From: Mycobacterium kyorinense | Lineage (GTDB): Bacteria; Actinomycetota; Actinomycetes; Mycobacteriales; Mycobacteriaceae | Direction: 5' to 3' | Assembly: GCF_002101735.1 (NCBI RefSeq) | Contig: NZ_LQPE01000158.1 | Coordinates: forward strand, 25,703 to 89,702 | DNA: 64,000 nucleotides | Notes under the pieces: model-generated | What the model saw: only the letters and a program-made list of their open reading frames with translations | What the model was told of the DNA's origin: nothing | Databases searched by the model: none | Shown: one piece after another, positions 44,274 through 53,257 of the stretch | How positions within the stretch are numbered: the stretch's first letter is position 1 | How the letters are laid out: each line of letters begins with the position of its first letter | Position numbers and translations under genes: made by a program

Positions 44274-44379
44274 GCCCCGCAGCGTAGAGCCAACCTCAGC
44301 CACGGTCAGGCAGGCGCGCCCCTAACAGGCCGACACGCCCGACACGGCGACGTCACATAGCAAGGCAAAGTCGCAGCGC

Positions 44380-44400
44380 AACCCGGCGCGCGGCCGGGTT
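44380..44400. promoter_or_regulatory. Hairpin AACCCGGC-N5-GCCGGGTT in the sigE upstream region
   Basis: Perfect 8-bp arms with a GCGCG loop, 55 bases before the sigE start. If transcribed it would form a stable leader hairpin; alternatively it is an operator or a terminator of upstream read-through. Confidence 0.4.
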
Positions 44401-44401
44401 T

Positions 44402-44417
44402 CTCAGTGAAAGCTCAG
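44402..44417 (+). promoter_or_regulatory. CTCAG direct repeat (possible MprA-type site) upstream of sigE
   Basis: CTCAG at 44402-44406 and again at 44413-44417, 11 bp apart, 39 bases before the sigE start. MprA, which controls sigE in M. tuberculosis, binds loosely conserved direct repeats; the assignment here is tentative. Confidence 0.35.
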
Positions 44418-44455
44418 TCGCGTCACATGCCGACCACACCCCGATAGGCAACGGT

Positions 44456-45223
44456 ATGTACATGGATCGCGCAGGACGCTGGGCCGGGAATACAGCATGG
44501 AGTCCCGGCGTTGCCCGCGATGACGCACTGCCATATGGCGGCGGGACCAATTCGGAGGATCTGACTATCACCACCCTGATGAGCCCGGCGAGCATGTCGC
44601 ACCCTGAGCGCTACCGCGACGCCGACTGGGTCGAGCCATCTGACGAGCCGTACGGCACCGCAATCTTCGACGCGACCGGCGACGCGGCGGCCATGCCGTC
44701 GTGGGACGAACTGGTACGTCAGCACGCGGACCGCGTGTACCGGCTGGCCTATCGCCTCTCCGGTAACCAGCACGACGCCGAGGACCTCACCCAGGAGACC
44801 TTCATCCGGGTGTTCCGCTCGGTGCAGAACTATCAGCCGGGGACTTTCGAGGGCTGGCTGCACCGCATCACCACCAACCTGTTCCTCGACATGGTGCGTC
44901 GGCGCGGCCGTGTCCGGATGGAGGCATTGCCCGACGACTACGACCGGGTGCCCGCCGACGAGCCCAACCCCGAGCAGATCTACCACGACGCCCGGCTGGG
45001 TGCGGATCTGCAGGCGGCGCTGGATTCGCTGCCGCCGGAGTTCCGGGCCGCCGTCGTGTTGTGTGACATCGAGGGCCTGTCCTACGAGGAGATCGGCGCC
45101 ACCCTCGGCGTCAAACTGGGCACGGTTCGCAGCCGTATCCACCGCGGACGCCAGGCGCTGCGGGACTACCTGGCGGCCCATCCCGAGCACGCCGAGCGTG
45201 CCGTGGACCGCGGCACGGCCTGA
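44456..45223 (+). CDS. sigE: ECF sigma factor SigE
   Basis: 255 residues. Region 2 (~75-145: VRQHADRVYRLAYRLSGNQ, FEGWLHRITTNLFLDMVRRR) and region 4 (~185-240: LPPEFRAAVVLCDIEGLSYEEIG, TVRSRIHRGRQALRDYL) are almost identical to M. tuberculosis SigE; the first ~60 residues are variable. It directs the response to envelope stress. Start at ATG 44456 or 44462. Followed by its anti-sigma factor. Confidence 0.96.
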   Translation: MYMDRAGRWAGNTAWSPGVARDDALPYGGGTNSEDLTITTLMSPASMSHPERYRDADWVEPSDEPYGTAIFDATGDAAAMPSWDELVRQHADRVYRLAYRLSGNQHDAEDLTQETFIRVFRSVQNYQPGTFEGWLHRITTNLFLDMVRRRGRVRMEALPDDYDRVPADEPNPEQIYHDARLGADLQAALDSLPPEFRAAVVLCDIEGLSYEEIGATLGVKLGTVRSRIHRGRQALRDYLAAHPEHAERAVDRGTA

Positions 45224-45327
45224 CGACACTCGAGCTTCCGGGCTGTTCAGTGGTATTGCGCACCGGGGTAGCGCGCTACATTCGAGGTAGTGCCGCGCAT
45301 CAGCGCGATACCGAGAGGAGCTTGGCG

Positions 45328-45714
45328 ATGGTCGACCGGGGACATGTGTTCCGCCGTGCGTTCTCGTGGCTCCCCTCCCAATTTGCCTCGCAGAGCGACG
45401 CGCCGGTCGGCGCGCCCCGCCAGTTCGGCTCCACCGAGCATCTGTCCACCGAGGCCATCGCGGCGTTCGTCGACGGCGAGTTGCGGATGAACGCGCACCT
45501 GCGCGCCGCCCACCACATTTCGCTGTGTCCCGAGTGCGCCACCGAAGTCGAAGACCAGAGCCGGGCGCGTGCCGCGTTGCGGGACTCCAGCCCGATCAGT
45601 ATCCCCAGCTCGTTGCTCGGGCTGCTGTCCCAGATTCCGCAGTCGCCGCCGGACGACGCGTTCTCCGACCCGTTGGCCGACGGCAGCGCGCGTGACCGGC
45701 GTAAGCGCCGGTAG
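45328..45714 (+). CDS. rseA: Anti-sigma-E factor RseA
   Basis: 128 residues from ATG 45328 (MVDRGHVFRRAFSWLPSQFAS), preceded by GAGAGGAG. The zinc anti-sigma motif HHISLCPEC (H-x3-C-x2-C) is present. It binds SigE and releases it on oxidation or proteolysis; no membrane helix is seen, as in Rv1222. It lies between sigE and htrA. Confidence 0.93.
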   Translation: MVDRGHVFRRAFSWLPSQFASQSDAPVGAPRQFGSTEHLSTEAIAAFVDGELRMNAHLRAAHHISLCPECATEVEDQSRARAALRDSSPISIPSSLLGLLSQIPQSPPDDAFSDPLADGSARDRRKRR

Positions 45715-45792
45715 GTAGGGTGGATTAGCCGGTGTCAGACGCCGTGCTCGTGCCCACCGCGGGTGTTTCTCCAGCGCTCGGAAGAGGATGAC

Positions 45793-47295
45793 GTGACCTC
45801 CGACCAAGACAAGTACGGCGGCCACCGGCTGGCGCCGCGACCCGTTTCGCGCCCCCCGGTAGACCCGGCGTCCCAGCAGACGTTCAGCCGCCCCAACGGC
45901 GTACAAGGCTCGTTCGTCGCCGAGGCGGTGCGCCCGCCCAAGTACCGCAACCAAAGCGAATTCACCCCGCACGACGAGCCGGCCGATCCGGTGCTCGCCG
46001 AGGCCTTCGGCCGGCCGTTCCCCGACGCCGACTCACTGCAGCGCCACCCCACCGACGCCGGCGCGCTCGACGGCGAAAAGGACAAGGACCTGCCCGAGGA
46101 GGCCGACGATCCGTGGCGCGACCCGGGCGCGGCCGCCGCATTGGGCAGCCCCGCACTGGCGCCCGCACCGCCGCGCGGCGGCGCCGGCCTCGGCGGCAAG
46201 CTCGGGGTGCGCGACGTGCTGTTCGGCGGCAAGGTGTCCTACCGCGCGCTGGCCATCCTGGCTGCCATCGCCTTGGTGATCGGACTGGCCGGCGGCTGGA
46301 TCGGACGCAAGACCGCCGAGGTCGCCGAGGCGTTCACCACGTCGAAGGTGACGCTGTCCACCAGCGGCAACAAGGAAGAGCCGGCCGGCAGGTTCGCCAA
46401 AGTGGCCGCCGCGATAGCCGACTCGGTCGTGACGATCGAATCGGTCAGCGACCAGGAGGGCATGCAGGGCTCCGGGGTTGTGATCGACGGCCGCGGCTAC
46501 ATCGTCACCAACAACCACGTGATCTCCGAGGCGGCCAACAACCCCAGCCAGTGGAAGACGAGCGTCGTGTTCAACGACGGCAAGGAAGTGCCCGCCAACC
46601 TGGTGGGCCGCGACCCCAAGACCGACCTGGCCGTGCTCAAGGTCGACAACGTCAACAACCTGACGGTGGCCCGGCTCGGCGACTCCGACAAGGTCCGCGT
46701 CGGCGACGAGGTGCTGGCCGCCGGCGCGCCGCTCGGGCTGCGCAGCACCGTGACCCACGGCATCATCAGCGCACTGCACCGCCCGATCCCGTTGTCGGGC
46801 GACGGCTCGGACACCGACACCGTCATCGACGCGGTGCAGACCGACGCCTCGATCAACCACGGCAACTCCGGCGGCCCGCTGATCGGGATGGACTCTCAGG
46901 TGATCGGCATCAACACCGCCGGCAAGTCGCTGTCCGACAGCGCCAGCGGGCTGGGCTTCGCGATCCCGGTCAACGAGGCGAAAGAAGTGGCGCAGACGCT
47001 GATCAAGGACGGCAAGATCGTGCATCCGACGCTGGGGCTGAGCACCCGGTCGGTGAGCAACGCAATCGCCTCCGGCGCTCAGGTGGCCAACGTGAAGGCG
47101 GGCAGCCCCGCGCAGCAGGCCGGCATTCTGGAGAACGACGTCGTGGTCAAAGTCGGCAATCGCCCCGTCGCTGACGCCGACGAGATGGTTGTTGCGGTGC
47201 GGCAGTTGACAATTGGGCAGGATGCTCCGATCGAGGTGGTGCGCGACGGGCGGCATGTCACGCTGACGGTGAAACCGGGTCCGGACAACAGTTAG
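45793..47295 (+). CDS. htrA: Membrane-anchored serine protease HtrA (DegP-like)
   Basis: 500 residues from GTG 45793 (VTSDQDKYGG), which has AGAGGA upstream; GTG 45763 adds ten residues. A cytoplasmic ~150-residue proline-rich part, one membrane helix (~ALAILAAIALVIGLAGG), then the extracytoplasmic trypsin-like domain with catalytic His in TNNHVIS, Asp in KTDLAVLKV and Ser in HGNSGGP, and a C-terminal PDZ domain. It degrades or refolds misfolded envelope proteins. It abuts tatB directly. Confidence 0.94.
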   Translation: MTSDQDKYGGHRLAPRPVSRPPVDPASQQTFSRPNGVQGSFVAEAVRPPKYRNQSEFTPHDEPADPVLAEAFGRPFPDADSLQRHPTDAGALDGEKDKDLPEEADDPWRDPGAAAALGSPALAPAPPRGGAGLGGKLGVRDVLFGGKVSYRALAILAAIALVIGLAGGWIGRKTAEVAEAFTTSKVTLSTSGNKEEPAGRFAKVAAAIADSVVTIESVSDQEGMQGSGVVIDGRGYIVTNNHVISEAANNPSQWKTSVVFNDGKEVPANLVGRDPKTDLAVLKVDNVNNLTVARLGDSDKVRVGDEVLAAGAPLGLRSTVTHGIISALHRPIPLSGDGSDTDTVIDAVQTDASINHGNSGGPLIGMDSQVIGINTAGKSLSDSASGLGFAIPVNEAKEVAQTLIKDGKIVHPTLGLSTRSVSNAIASGAQVANVKAGSPAQQAGILENDVVVKVGNRPVADADEMVVAVRQLTIGQDAPIEVVRDGRHVTLTVKPGPDNS

Positions 47296-47691
47296 GTGTT
47301 CGCCAACGTCGGCTGGGGGGAGATGCTCGTCCTCGTGGTGGTCGGGCTGGTGGTCCTTGGCCCCGAGCGGCTTCCCGGTGCAATCCGCTGGAGCGCCAAC
47401 GCACTTCGGCAGGCCCGCGACTACCTCAGTGGGATGACCGAGCAGCTGCGAGAAGACATCGGACCCGAATTCGACGATCTGCGTGAGCCGTTGAGCGAGT
47501 TGCGAAAGCTACGCGGTATGACGCCGCGCGCGGCACTGACCAAGCACCTGTTCGACGGCGACGACTCGCTGTTCACCGGCAAGTTCGACCGGGTGGAGGA
47601 AAACGTTCCGCCGCCGACCGCCTATCCGCCGTCGCCGGAGCCGCCACCGCCCGTCGACGGGCCCGCGCCGTTCGACACCGACGCGACGTAG
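47296..47691 (+). CDS. tatB: Sec-independent translocase subunit TatB
   Basis: 131 residues. MFANVGWGEMLVLVVVGLVV is the N-terminal membrane helix followed by LGPERLPGAIRWSANALRQARD, the TatA/B hinge and amphipathic helix, and a Pro-rich acidic tail. It is part of the receptor for twin-arginine substrates. GTG start immediately follows the htrA stop. Confidence 0.94.
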   Translation: MFANVGWGEMLVLVVVGLVVLGPERLPGAIRWSANALRQARDYLSGMTEQLREDIGPEFDDLREPLSELRKLRGMTPRAALTKHLFDGDDSLFTGKFDRVEENVPPPTAYPPSPEPPPPVDGPAPFDTDAT

Positions 47692-47724
47692 CGTCGAGCG
47701 AGGGTCGTCGACCAAACCCCTTGG

Positions 47725-47783
47725 CGACTGTGCGGTTTCATACGCGACACGCCGTGGCACGCGCGTATGGAACCGCACAGTCG
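47725..47783. terminator. 22-bp-arm palindrome between tatB and mrp
   Basis: Arms at 47725-47746 (starting CGACTGTGCGGTTTC) and 47762-47783 pair with one mismatch around a 15-base loop. It ends 2 bases before the mrp stop and lies between convergent genes, so it can serve as a bidirectional terminator. Confidence 0.65.
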
Positions 47784-47784
47784 T

Positions 47785-48930
47785 CTAGTGCTTGGTCGGG
47801 TCGAGGCCCAACGACATGCCGGCCAGCCCGCGACGGCGCGACGAAAGGGCGTCGGCGACCCGGCGCAGTTCCTTGCCGACGGCCGAATCCGGCGCGCTGA
47901 GCACGATCGGCACGCCGGAGTCGCCGGCCGCCACCAGCGCGGGATCCAGCGGGATCTGCCCCAGCAGCGGCACGTCCGCGCCGACCGCCCGGGTCAGCCG
48001 CTCGGCGACCTGGGCGCCGCCGCCCTCGCCGAACACGTGCAGCTGCGAGCCGTCCGGCAGCATCAGCCACGACATGTTCTCCACCACGCCGACGATGCGC
48101 TGACGGGTCTGCAACGCGATGCTGCCGGCGCGTTCGGCGACTTCGGCCGCCGCGTGCTGCGGGGTGGTCACCACCAGGATTTCGGCGTTGGGTATCAGCT
48201 GCGCCACCGAGATGGCGATGTCGCCGGTGCCAGGCGGCAAGTCGAGCAGCAGCACGTCGAGATCGCCCCAGTAGACGTCGGCGAGGAACTGCTGCAAGGC
48301 CCGGTGCAGCATCGGCCCGCGCCACACCACCGGGGTGTTGCCCTGGGTGAACATCGCGATCGAAATCACCCGTACGTCATGGGCGATCGGCGGCAGGATC
48401 ATCGATTCGACTTGAGTGGGCCGATCGGTGGTGCCCATCATCCGGGGGACCGAATGGCCGTGGATGTCGGCGTCGAGCACTCCCACCGACAAGCCGCGCG
48501 CGGCCATCGCCGCGGCCAGGTTGACCGTGACCGTCGACTTGCCGACGCCGCCCTTGCCGGAGGCGACCGCGTAGACCCTTGTCAGCGACCCCGGCTGGGC
48601 GAAGGGGATGACCGGCTCGCGGGCGTCGCCGCGCAGCTGCTTGCGCAGCTCGGTGCGCTGTTCGTCGCTCATCACGTCCAGGCCGACGGTGACCGCGCCG
48701 GTTCCGGGCACGTCGGCGACCGCCCGGGTGACCCGCTCACTGATTTCGGTTTTCTTCGGGCATGCCGCCGTGGTGAGGTAGATCTCGACGTGCACGGCGC
48801 CGTTCGGCCCGACGTCGACGCCTTTGACCATCCCGAGTTCGGTGATCGGGCGCCGCAGTTCGGGGTCGATCACCTTGGCCAGGGCGGCGCGGATGCCGGC
48901 CGTCAGGTCGGCGTCGTGGGTTTCAGACAT
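47785..48930 (-). CDS. mrp: Mrp/NBP35-family iron-sulphur cluster carrier ATPase
   Basis: 381 residues from ATG 48930 (MSETHDADLTAGI); the upstream Arg-rich frame to 49080 is a shadow. An N-terminal MIP18/DUF59 domain (~5-90) precedes the deviant Walker A GKGGVGKST and LDADIHGHSVPRM, with LLDLPPGTGD as Walker B. It probably carries Fe-S clusters to target proteins. The CxxC pair often seen in Mrp is not obvious here. Confidence 0.9.
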   Translation of the reverse strand: MSETHDADLTAGIRAALAKVIDPELRRPITELGMVKGVDVGPNGAVHVEIYLTTAACPKKTEISERVTRAVADVPGTGAVTVGLDVMSDEQRTELRKQLRGDAREPVIPFAQPGSLTRVYAVASGKGGVGKSTVTVNLAAAMAARGLSVGVLDADIHGHSVPRMMGTTDRPTQVESMILPPIAHDVRVISIAMFTQGNTPVVWRGPMLHRALQQFLADVYWGDLDVLLLDLPPGTGDIAISVAQLIPNAEILVVTTPQHAAAEVAERAGSIALQTRQRIVGVVENMSWLMLPDGSQLHVFGEGGGAQVAERLTRAVGADVPLLGQIPLDPALVAAGDSGVPIVLSAPDSAVGKELRRVADALSSRRRGLAGMSLGLDPTKH

Positions 48931-48955
48931 CACCGCCGAGTGTAGGCGGCTGCGG

Positions 48956-50272
48956 TCAGCTGGCCGGACCTGGCAGGGGGCCCGGGCCCGACGCGGGGTT
49001 GGCCGGCGCGGGCGGCTGCGGTGCGCCCGGTGGCGCCACCACCGGCGGCGCGGGAGGCAGCCCGGCGGGCGGTGGCGCAAGCGGTGGTTGTCCCGGCTGC
49101 TGTGCGGGCGGCGCCTCTTGCGGCCCGATGCAGATCACCGTGCAGCTCGACGAGCGCGGAGCAAGCTGTTGCTGTTGGGCCCACGGCCACATCGGCTGCT
49201 GGCCGGTGGCGGCCGACTGGCTGAGATCGATCAGCGGCATCTGCGCCAGCGGGTCGGTCGAGGGCAGGCCGTGAATGTTGAGCGGCAGCCCGGGCCCAAT
49301 GCCCTCGGCGTTCGCCAAATGCTCCAGATGCATGTCGGCCAGAGGCGGCGGGGCGCCGGTGAGCGGCGGCAGGTCGACGGGCACCACACCCGTGGCGTAC
49401 GCGGCCGCCCAGCCCAGCACGTTCTGGGCGTACGGCATCGAGTTGTTGTAGCGCAGGATCGCCGAGAGCACCTGCTGCGAGTCGCGCAGATCCAAGCCGC
49501 CGCTGCACAGATAGCGCGCCGCGGCCAGCGTGGAGTCATACAGGTTCTGCGGATCGGCGATGCCGTCGCCGTCGCCGTCGGAGGCGTATCGCGCCCAGGT
49601 GCCGGGCAGGAACTGCATCGGGCCCATCGCGCGCGCGAAGGTGACCCGGCCCGGTGCACTGCTTTGGACGATGACCTCGTTTCCGGGCAGCGTGCCGTCC
49701 AGCGCGGGACCGTAGATCGGTCGCACCGCCGTGCCGCGCGCATCCGTGGCGCCGCCGTTGGCGTGCATCGACTCGATGCGCCCGATCCCCGCCAGCAGGT
49801 TCCAGCTGATCCCGCAGTTCGGGTAGGCGTTGGCCATCATCCGCTCGGCGTTGCGGTACGCGGACAGCGCCATCGACGGAATGCCCAGGGCGCCAGGCGA
49901 ATTCACGACGACGGTGGGCGGCGGCGCCGACACGGTGGCCGCTGCGATGTGGAAGGCCTTGAGCGGACGCACGAGCGAGACGACCATCGGGCCCGCCGGG
50001 TCACTGGAGACCGGCGCGACCGCGGCGACGGGGGTGATGCCGGTGCCGCGCACCGTCGGGGGCGGCGCGTGGAACGGCGGGGCGGCAGCCCCGACGGCTC
50101 CGGCGAACACCAGCGCGACGATCACGATCACACCGAACACGGGGGTCTGGGTCACACCGCTGAGCTGCCGGGGCAGCGCTTCTTTGAATACCGAGGTCTG
50201 GGTCAGACGGCGCAGCTGCCGTCGCACTGTTGCAAGGGCCGGGTGTGCACCCCAGCGTCCCCCTATGCGCAC
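48956..50272 (-). CDS. Secreted lytic transglycosylase (SLT-type), Rv1230c-like
   Basis: 438 residues. An N-terminal membrane segment (~VFGVIVIVALVFAGAVGAAAP) then a ~130-300 transglycosylase domain with LLAGIGRIESMH carrying the catalytic Glu, and RAMGPMQFLPGTWARY. The last ~110 residues are Pro-rich. It cleaves peptidoglycan. GTG start at 50272; the N-terminal cytoplasmic part has an internal near-duplication (LTQTSVF... VTQTPVF). Confidence 0.87.
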   Translation of the reverse strand: MRIGGRWGAHPALATVRRQLRRLTQTSVFKEALPRQLSGVTQTPVFGVIVIVALVFAGAVGAAAPPFHAPPPTVRGTGITPVAAVAPVSSDPAGPMVVSLVRPLKAFHIAAATVSAPPPTVVVNSPGALGIPSMALSAYRNAERMMANAYPNCGISWNLLAGIGRIESMHANGGATDARGTAVRPIYGPALDGTLPGNEVIVQSSAPGRVTFARAMGPMQFLPGTWARYASDGDGDGIADPQNLYDSTLAAARYLCSGGLDLRDSQQVLSAILRYNNSMPYAQNVLGWAAAYATGVVPVDLPPLTGAPPPLADMHLEHLANAEGIGPGLPLNIHGLPSTDPLAQMPLIDLSQSAATGQQPMWPWAQQQQLAPRSSSCTVICIGPQEAPPAQQPGQPPLAPPPAGLPPAPPVVAPPGAPQPPAPANPASGPGPLPGPAS

Positions 50273-50428
50273 TCGACCGTCCTTGAGTATTCGAGCCTTA
50301 TCCGGGCGCTCCCGATGCCCGGTGTCGGGCCTCGTGAACTAAGTCACCATACATAACAGTTGTGACCGCTGTGGCGGCAATGGCCGGACTATGTGATCGC
50401 AGATTCCCGCTGGCGATGTTGGGCGCGC

Positions 50429-50971
50429 TCAGGATTTCTTGGCGTGGCGGTCCACGCCGTCGCCCGCCGGAGCGCCGGCTTCCGGCTGGCGGTCCTCCAG
50501 CAGGTGGCGCAGGCTCTCCAGTTCATGGCGCAGGTAGTCGCGGGTCTTGGCCACCTCGCCGATCGCCAGCCGCAGCGCGGCGAGCTCGCGGGCCAGGTAT
50601 TCGGTGTCGGCTTTGGTCTGGGCGGCGCGCCGGCGATCCTCTTCGAGCGCTACCCGGTCCCGGTTCTCCTGACGATTCTGGGCCAACAGAATCAGCGGCG
50701 CCGCATACGCGGCCTGAGTCGAGAACGCCAGGTTGAGCAGGATGAACGGGTAAGGGTCCCACCGCAGCCCGACCGCGAAAACGTTCAGCGCGATCCAAGC
50801 CACCACCACGACGGTCTGCAGCAACAGATAGCGACCGGTGCCGAAGAAGCGCGCAACCGATTCGGTGACCTGACCGACCGCCTCGGGATCCACCCGCGGC
50901 GCGAGCGTGCGCGACGTGCGTGGCGTGTACAACCGCGCCCGCGCCGAGGTTTTACTCACGGACTTGTTCAT
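50429..50971 (-). CDS. DUF1003 membrane protein, Rv1231c-like
   Basis: 180 residues. Two membrane segments (~45-90: YLLLQTVVVVAWIALNVFAV and FILLNLAFSTQAAYAAPLILLAQN, the DUF1003 signature) followed by a long charged coiled coil (~95-165). The function is unknown. The ATG overlaps the stop of the MgtE_N/CBS gene (ATGA), and the two probably act together in divalent cation handling. Confidence 0.88.
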   Translation of the reverse strand: MNKSVSKTSARARLYTPRTSRTLAPRVDPEAVGQVTESVARFFGTGRYLLLQTVVVVAWIALNVFAVGLRWDPYPFILLNLAFSTQAAYAAPLILLAQNRQENRDRVALEEDRRRAAQTKADTEYLARELAALRLAIGEVAKTRDYLRHELESLRHLLEDRQPEAGAPAGDGVDRHAKKS

Positions 50972-52263
50972 GACGAACCTGCGGCACTATCCAGTGCCGG
51001 TTCCTCGGTGCTGGCCCGCCAGTCGTGTGGCAGCAGGTGGTCGAGCACGTCGTCGACCGTCACCGCCCCCAGCAGGTGATTCTGCTCGTCGACCACCGGG
51101 CCGCAGACCAGGTTGTACGCCGCGAAGTAGCGGGTCACCGCGGGCAGCGAAGTGTCCGGTGTCAGGCAGGGCAGATCGGTGTCGATGATGCCGCCGGTCA
51201 GCGCGGCCGGCGGCTCGCGCAGCAGCCGCTGCAGGTGCACACAGCCCAGGTAGTGGCCGGTCGGGGTGGCGGTCGGCGGGCGCACCACGAAGACCAGCGA
51301 CGACAACGCCGGGGTGAGGTCGGGGTCGCGGACCCGGGCCAGCGCCTCGGCGACCGACGTGTCCGGCGTCAGCACCACCGGATCGGATGTCATCAAGCCG
51401 CCGGCGCTGTCCGGCGAGTGGGTCAGCAGCCGTCGCACCGGATCGGACTCGTCGGGATCCATCCGGCGCAGCAACACCTCCGCCTCGGTGGGGTTCATCA
51501 TGCCGAGCAAATCGGCGGCGTCGTCGGGATCCATCTCCTCGAGCACTCCGGCCGCTCGTTCGGGGCCCAGCTGCCTCAACACGTCGGCCTGATCCTCCTC
51601 GGGCAGCTCCTGCAGAATGTCCGCCAGCCGGTCGTCGTCGAGCGCCTTGACCACCTCGTAGCGCCGTTTGGGCGGCAGCTCACGCAGGGCGTCGGCTACC
51701 TCGATCGGCCGCCACTCCTCGAACTGGTGCAGCAGCTGCGCCACGCCCTGCCCGGGCATCGCCAGCGCGGAGGGCGTCAGGCCAACGACGTTGTGCCAGT
51801 CGACGACGTAGACGCCGCCGCGGCGGCCCAGCCGCCGCATGCTGCGGACGGCCACCCGGCTCACCATCCAGTCGCGGGTTCGCGTCTGTTCGATGCCGAG
51901 ATCGGTGATCACCACGTCGGTATCGGCCAGCTGCGGCAGTTCGGGATCGTTGACCCGCACCTTGGTGTCCAGAACCTGGCCCAGCACCAGCACTTCGCCC
52001 GGCCGCTGCTCGAACCGGTGCAGCGAAACGCTGGTGGTGTTCAACGTCACCGCGTTGGGCTCGATTGCGGCGACGCGTCCAATCGGCACGAAAATCCTTC
52101 GACGCGAAGGCAATTCGACGACGAGACCGAGCACGCGCGGCTGTTGGCGCACGATGCTGATGCTGACGACGACGTCGCGCACCCGGCCGAGCGACTCGCC
52201 CATCGGGCCCAGCACCAGCATTCGCGCCAGCCGTGCCACGTACACCCGGTTGATCGACGTCAT
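50968..52263 (-). CDS. MgtE N-terminal/CBS-domain protein without membrane domain, Rv1232c-like
   Basis: 431 residues. A PRC-barrel-like N-terminus (~1-150), the MgtE_N helical domain (~190-290: EEDQADVLRQLGPERAAGVLEEMDPDDAADLLGMM) and two CBS motifs (~300-420). No membrane helices are visible, unlike full MgtE channels, so it is not a transporter by itself. It probably senses Mg2+ or nucleotide, coupled to the overlapping DUF1003 membrane gene. Confidence 0.87.
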   Translation of the reverse strand: MTSINRVYVARLARMLVLGPMGESLGRVRDVVVSISIVRQQPRVLGLVVELPSRRRIFVPIGRVAAIEPNAVTLNTTSVSLHRFEQRPGEVLVLGQVLDTKVRVNDPELPQLADTDVVITDLGIEQTRTRDWMVSRVAVRSMRRLGRRGGVYVVDWHNVVGLTPSALAMPGQGVAQLLHQFEEWRPIEVADALRELPPKRRYEVVKALDDDRLADILQELPEEDQADVLRQLGPERAAGVLEEMDPDDAADLLGMMNPTEAEVLLRRMDPDESDPVRRLLTHSPDSAGGLMTSDPVVLTPDTSVAEALARVRDPDLTPALSSLVFVVRPPTATPTGHYLGCVHLQRLLREPPAALTGGIIDTDLPCLTPDTSLPAVTRYFAAYNLVCGPVVDEQNHLLGAVTVDDVLDHLLPHDWRASTEEPALDSAAGSS

Positions 52264-52287
52264 GATTCAAACTGTAGGAGTGAAACG

Positions 52288-53256
52288 GTGAATAACGCCT
52301 ATCGACCCCGCCGGACCTGCCTGTCGGTCCCCGGCAGTAGCCAGAAGATGATCGACAAGGCCAAAGCATTGCCGGCCGACGAAGTCTTTCTCGACCTCGA
52401 AGACGCCGTCGCACCCGAAGCCAAGGGGCCGGCCCGCACCCGGGTGGCCGCCGCGCTCGCCGGGCCCGGGTGGGCCGGGCAGTTGCGCGGCGTGCGCGTC
52501 AACGGATGGACGACGCCGTGGACCCACGCCGACGTCATCGAGGTGGTCTCGGCCGTCGGCGCGGCGCCTGACGCGACACTCGATGTCGTTGTGCTGCCGA
52601 AGGTTTCCGACGTCTCGCATGTCACCGCGCTGGACCTGCTGCTGACCCAGTTGGAAACCATTCACGGACTCCCGGTCGGCGGCATCGGCATCGACGCGCA
52701 AATCGAAGACGCGCGCGGGCTGATGAACGTCGACGCGATCGCGGCGGTCCCGCGCGTGCAGGCGTTGGTGCTGGGTCCGGCCGACCTGATGGCCAGCCTC
52801 AACATGCGCACGCTGGTGGTCGGCGAGCAGCCCGAGGGCTACGACGTCGGCGATGCCTACCACCACGCGTTGATGACGATCCTGGTGGCGGCGCGGGCAC
52901 ACGGCATCGCCGCCATCGACGGGCCCTACCTCAAGGTGCGCGATGTCGAGGCCTTTCGGCGGGTGGCTGGCCGGTCGGCGGCGCTGGGCTACGACGGCAA
53001 ATGGGTGCTGCATCCGGATCAGATCGCGGCCGGCAACGAGATCTTCAGCCCGCGTCAAGACGAGTACGACCACGCCGAGCTGATCCTGGAAGCCTACGAA
53101 TGGCACACCTCGAGTGCCGGTGGTGCCCGCGGCGCGGTGATGCTCGGCGACGAGATGATCGACGAGGCCAGCCGCAAGATGGCGTTGGTGATCGCGGCCA
53201 AGGGACGCGCGGCGGGCATGCAGCGTCAGTCGGACCCGTTTGTTCCGCCTGCCTAG
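52288..53256 (+). CDS. CitE-like (HpcH/HpaI family) CoA-ester lyase
   Basis: 322 residues from GTG 52288 with AGGAG eight bases upstream. TCLSVPGSSQKMIDKAKAL is the CitE start motif, DEVFLDLEDAVAPEAK the metal site, and LGYDGKWVLHPDQIAAGNEIF the C-terminal CoA-site region. Related stand-alone CitE proteins cleave or hydrolyse acyl-CoA such as citramalyl/malyl-CoA; the exact substrate is unknown. It is divergent from the MgtE-like gene by 24 bases. Confidence 0.88.
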   Translation: MNNAYRPRRTCLSVPGSSQKMIDKAKALPADEVFLDLEDAVAPEAKGPARTRVAAALAGPGWAGQLRGVRVNGWTTPWTHADVIEVVSAVGAAPDATLDVVVLPKVSDVSHVTALDLLLTQLETIHGLPVGGIGIDAQIEDARGLMNVDAIAAVPRVQALVLGPADLMASLNMRTLVVGEQPEGYDVGDAYHHALMTILVAARAHGIAAIDGPYLKVRDVEAFRRVAGRSAALGYDGKWVLHPDQIAAGNEIFSPRQDEYDHAELILEAYEWHTSSAGGARGAVMLGDEMIDEASRKMALVIAAKGRAAGMQRQSDPFVPPA

Positions 53257-53257
53257 C

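Noticed and set aside
46033..47256. 407-residue open frame opposite htrA
   Set aside because: Shadow of htrA, whose catalytic triad and PDZ domain are clear.
51025..52287. Upstream extension of the CitE-like frame
   Set aside because: It is antisense to the MgtE_N/CBS gene and has no CitE character; a good ribosome site supports GTG 52288.
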